In this document: positions 6,780 to 8,091 of the stretch, one piece after another
Layout of the letters: every line of letters starts with the position of its first letter
Position numbering within the stretch: the first letter of the stretch is position 1
Source of the DNA: Nitrospirota bacterium
Lineage (GTDB): Bacteria > Nitrospirota > Thermodesulfovibrionia > JACRGW01
Assembly (NCBI GenBank): GCA_016212195.1
Contig: JACRGW010000085.1
Coordinates: forward strand, 1-8,091
Direction: 5' to 3'
DNA: 8,091 bases
Program-made: the position numbers and the translations under genes
The notes under the pieces: model-generated
Databases searched by the model: none
Seen by the model: only the letters and a program-made list of their open reading frames with translations
Told to the model about the DNA's origin: nothing

Positions 6780-6787
6780 CCTCCTTT
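6780..6787 (-). promoter_or_regulatory. Strong Shine-Dalgarno of pal, start-deciding
   Basis: The minus strand reads AAAGGAGG here, a near-perfect anti-16S match and the clearest ribosome binding site in the window. Its last G is the first base of the GTG that would open the longest pal frame. Translation must therefore start at ATG 6774 (5-base spacing) or ATG 6771 (8-base spacing). A strong site fits the very high abundance of Pal in other Gram-negative bacteria. Confidence 0.85.
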
Positions 6788-6805
6788 CTATTGTTATTTT
6801 TTATA

Positions 6806-8091
6806 TTATTCTCTCGGCCGAGGTGACCAGGCCGGATTCGTAGCGGTTACTCCTTTGGAGGTAATCAATCGCTGGTTTTCGCCATTTGCCCTCATAGAAT
6901 AAATGCCGGTACCTCCATCCCTCCTCGAACTGAAGACTATATATCTACCATCAGGAGACCAGGAAGGGCTTTCATTATTGCCTTCATACGTTAACTGCTG
7001 GAGATCTGAACCATCAGGATTTATAGTGCAGATTTCGAATTTACCGCCTCTCCTTGATGCAAAGACAACCCTGTCCCCTCTCGGAGACCATGATGGGGAG
7101 ACATTGTAATTCCCTTCAAAGGTTATTCTTCTTACGCCCTCTCCATTACTATCCATTATATATATCTGAGGGCTTCCACCCCTGTCAGAGACAAAGGCTA
7201 TATTCTTCCCGTCAGGAGACCATGAAGGTGATATGTCAATGGCAACATGATTAGTAATCCTCCTCATATTGTTACCTTCCATTATATATATATCGGAATT
7301 TCCCTCCTTACTGTATGCAAAGGCTAACTTGTCTCCGTTAGGTGAGAAGGAGGGGCTTATATTCAATCCCCTCTGTAATGTTAACCTTTTTTCTTCCTTT
7401 GTCTTCACATCTATCATATATAACCACCAACTCCTCCCCCTCACCGAAGAAAAGGCGATCTTTGAACCGTCAGGTGACCAGTTCGGGGAAAGGTTTAATG
7501 ATCCACTATTTGTCATCTTTCTTATGTTATACCCATCATAATCCATTACATAGATCTCTTTTGCACCAATACTATTAGAAATTAAGGCGATGCCTGTCTC
7601 AAATATCCCTTCTTCTCCTGTAAAGCTCTTAACTATTTCATTAGAAAAATTATGGGCAATCTTCCTGAAGTCCTTCGCATCTCCTGTATATCTCTTTCCT
7701 GTTATCATTCTCCCCTGAAAGACATCAAAAAGTCGTGCCTCCACTGTAATCCTCTGACCATCAAAGATGATCCCTACTTTAATCAGTGCCTCAGCACCTA
7801 TAGTAGCCCAATCTTTAAAATCAATACTCTCCTCTGTAATCCCCGCTCTATTTGGATCTTCGATAAAGGAGGCTGGATTTAAAAGCTCAAAGAAACCTGT
7901 GAAATCGAGATTATTCCTAATGACCTCAGCCATCTTCTGGCCATGGCCTTCCCGATCAGGTGCCGTACCAAGGTTTTTAAACTCTGTGACTGCTATAGGA
8001 AGCCTCCTGAATGATGGGGCATTTATGTCAATATAGATCTTGGCCTCAGCGATAGTGAAGAGTGAAAAGTGAAGAGTGAAAAGTGAAAGAA
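6806..8091 (-). CDS. tolB: Tol-Pal system beta-propeller protein TolB, 5' end missing
   Basis: TolB is the soluble periplasmic partner that shuttles between Pal and TolA. The frame is open to the right edge, giving 427 visible residues (E. coli TolB is 430), so only the first few are missing; the ATG at 7933 is internal. Visible residues 1-16 are the hydrophobic end of a signal peptide finishing in IAEA, with likely cleavage before KIYIDINAPSFRRLPIAV. The N-terminal domain (to about 160) includes GQKMAEVIRNNLDFTGFFELL. A six-bladed PD40/WD40-like propeller follows, with SP-x-WSPDG-type motifs at about 200, 244, 286, 330, 373 and 417, spaced about 43 residues apart. The signal-peptide region is encoded by a 7-bp tandem repeat. 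pal follows after 31 bp with its own strong ribosome site. TolQ, TolR and TolA would be expected upstream, outside the window. Confidence 0.98.
   Translation of the reverse strand, partial: LSLFTLHFSLFTIAEAKIYIDINAPSFRRLPIAVTEFKNLGTAPDREGHGQKMAEVIRNNLDFTGFFELLNPASFIEDPNRAGITEESIDFKDWATIGAEALIKVGIIFDGQRITVEARLFDVFQGRMITGKRYTGDAKDFRKIAHNFSNEIVKSFTGEEGIFETGIALISNSIGAKEIYVMDYDGYNIRKMTNSGSLNLSPNWSPDGSKIAFSSVRGRSWWLYMIDVKTKEEKRLTLQRGLNISPSFSPNGDKLAFAYSKEGNSDIYIMEGNNMRRITNHVAIDISPSWSPDGKNIAFVSDRGGSPQIYIMDSNGEGVRRITFEGNYNVSPSWSPRGDRVVFASRRGGKFEICTINPDGSDLQQLTYEGNNESPSWSPDGRYIVFSSRRDGGTGIYSMRANGENQRLITSKGVTATNPAWSPRPRE
8054..8090. repeat. Heptanucleotide tandem repeat in the tolB signal-peptide region
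   Basis: The plus strand shows five head-to-tail copies of agtgaa(g/a): agtgaag, agtgaaa, agtgaag, agtgaaa, agtgaaa (8054-8088), then a degenerate tail to the window edge. The first four copies also form two exact 14-bp units. The minus strand of this tract encodes LSLFTLHFSLFT of the TolB signal peptide. It contains no stop codon in any of the three minus frames, because a 7-bp unit cycles through all frames. The tract may continue beyond the window. Confidence 0.9.

Noticed and set aside
6810..7490. Recurring similar DNA around ggagaccat-like words
   Set aside because: They are explained by the repeated WSPDG motifs of the TolB beta-propeller blades, not by a DNA repeat element.

Overview
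This window comes from a Gram-negative (double-membrane) bacterium: it carries tolB, pal and cpoB of the Tol-Pal outer-membrane system, two probable lipoproteins, and a biotin/CoA/molybdopterin gene set. Base composition is moderate. The gene mix (SPL-type radical SAM protein, YprB-like exonuclease, PilZ-REC protein inside a cofactor/envelope cluster) would fit Nitrospirota or a related deltaproteobacterial-type lineage. That placement is an impression from protein style, not a demonstrated assignment. I see no phage, insertion sequence, CRISPR array, tRNA or rRNA.

Left part (1-1574, + strand): the 3' portion of an SPL-family radical SAM gene, cut by the window edge inside its CxxxCxxC motif, then after one base a YprB-like DEDDy 3'-5' exonuclease gene. 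The pair meets the rest of the window head-on: the exonuclease stop and the coaX stop are four bases apart, with no visible terminator hairpin.

Right part (1579-8091, - strand): eight genes in one direction with short gaps or overlaps, in transcription order tolB (5' end outside the window) > pal > cpoB > moaA > PilZ-REC regulator > 87-aa hypothetical > birA > coaX. TolB (periplasmic beta-propeller), Pal (peptidoglycan-binding lipoprotein) and CpoB (coiled coil plus TPR) form the envelope module. MoaA begins molybdenum cofactor synthesis. PilZ-REC and the 87-aa protein, which overlap by ATGA, look like a translationally coupled signalling pair. BirA (biotin ligase with DNA-binding domain) and CoaX (type III pantothenate kinase) are the cofactor module. 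The gaps (2 to about 90 bp) suggest one or a few polycistronic units.

Two non-coding or sub-genic structures stand out. (1) The pal-cpoB gap holds a 20-bp hairpin that is fully paired, with G-U wobbles, only on the transcribed strand. (2) The visible part of the tolB signal-peptide region is written in a 7-bp tandem repeat (five copies), a geometry in which copy-number change would shift frame. Several start codons are also reconsidered (pal, cpoB, the 87-aa gene). Most of the window is otherwise conserved housekeeping sequence, and I do not see a clearly new defence or mobile system.
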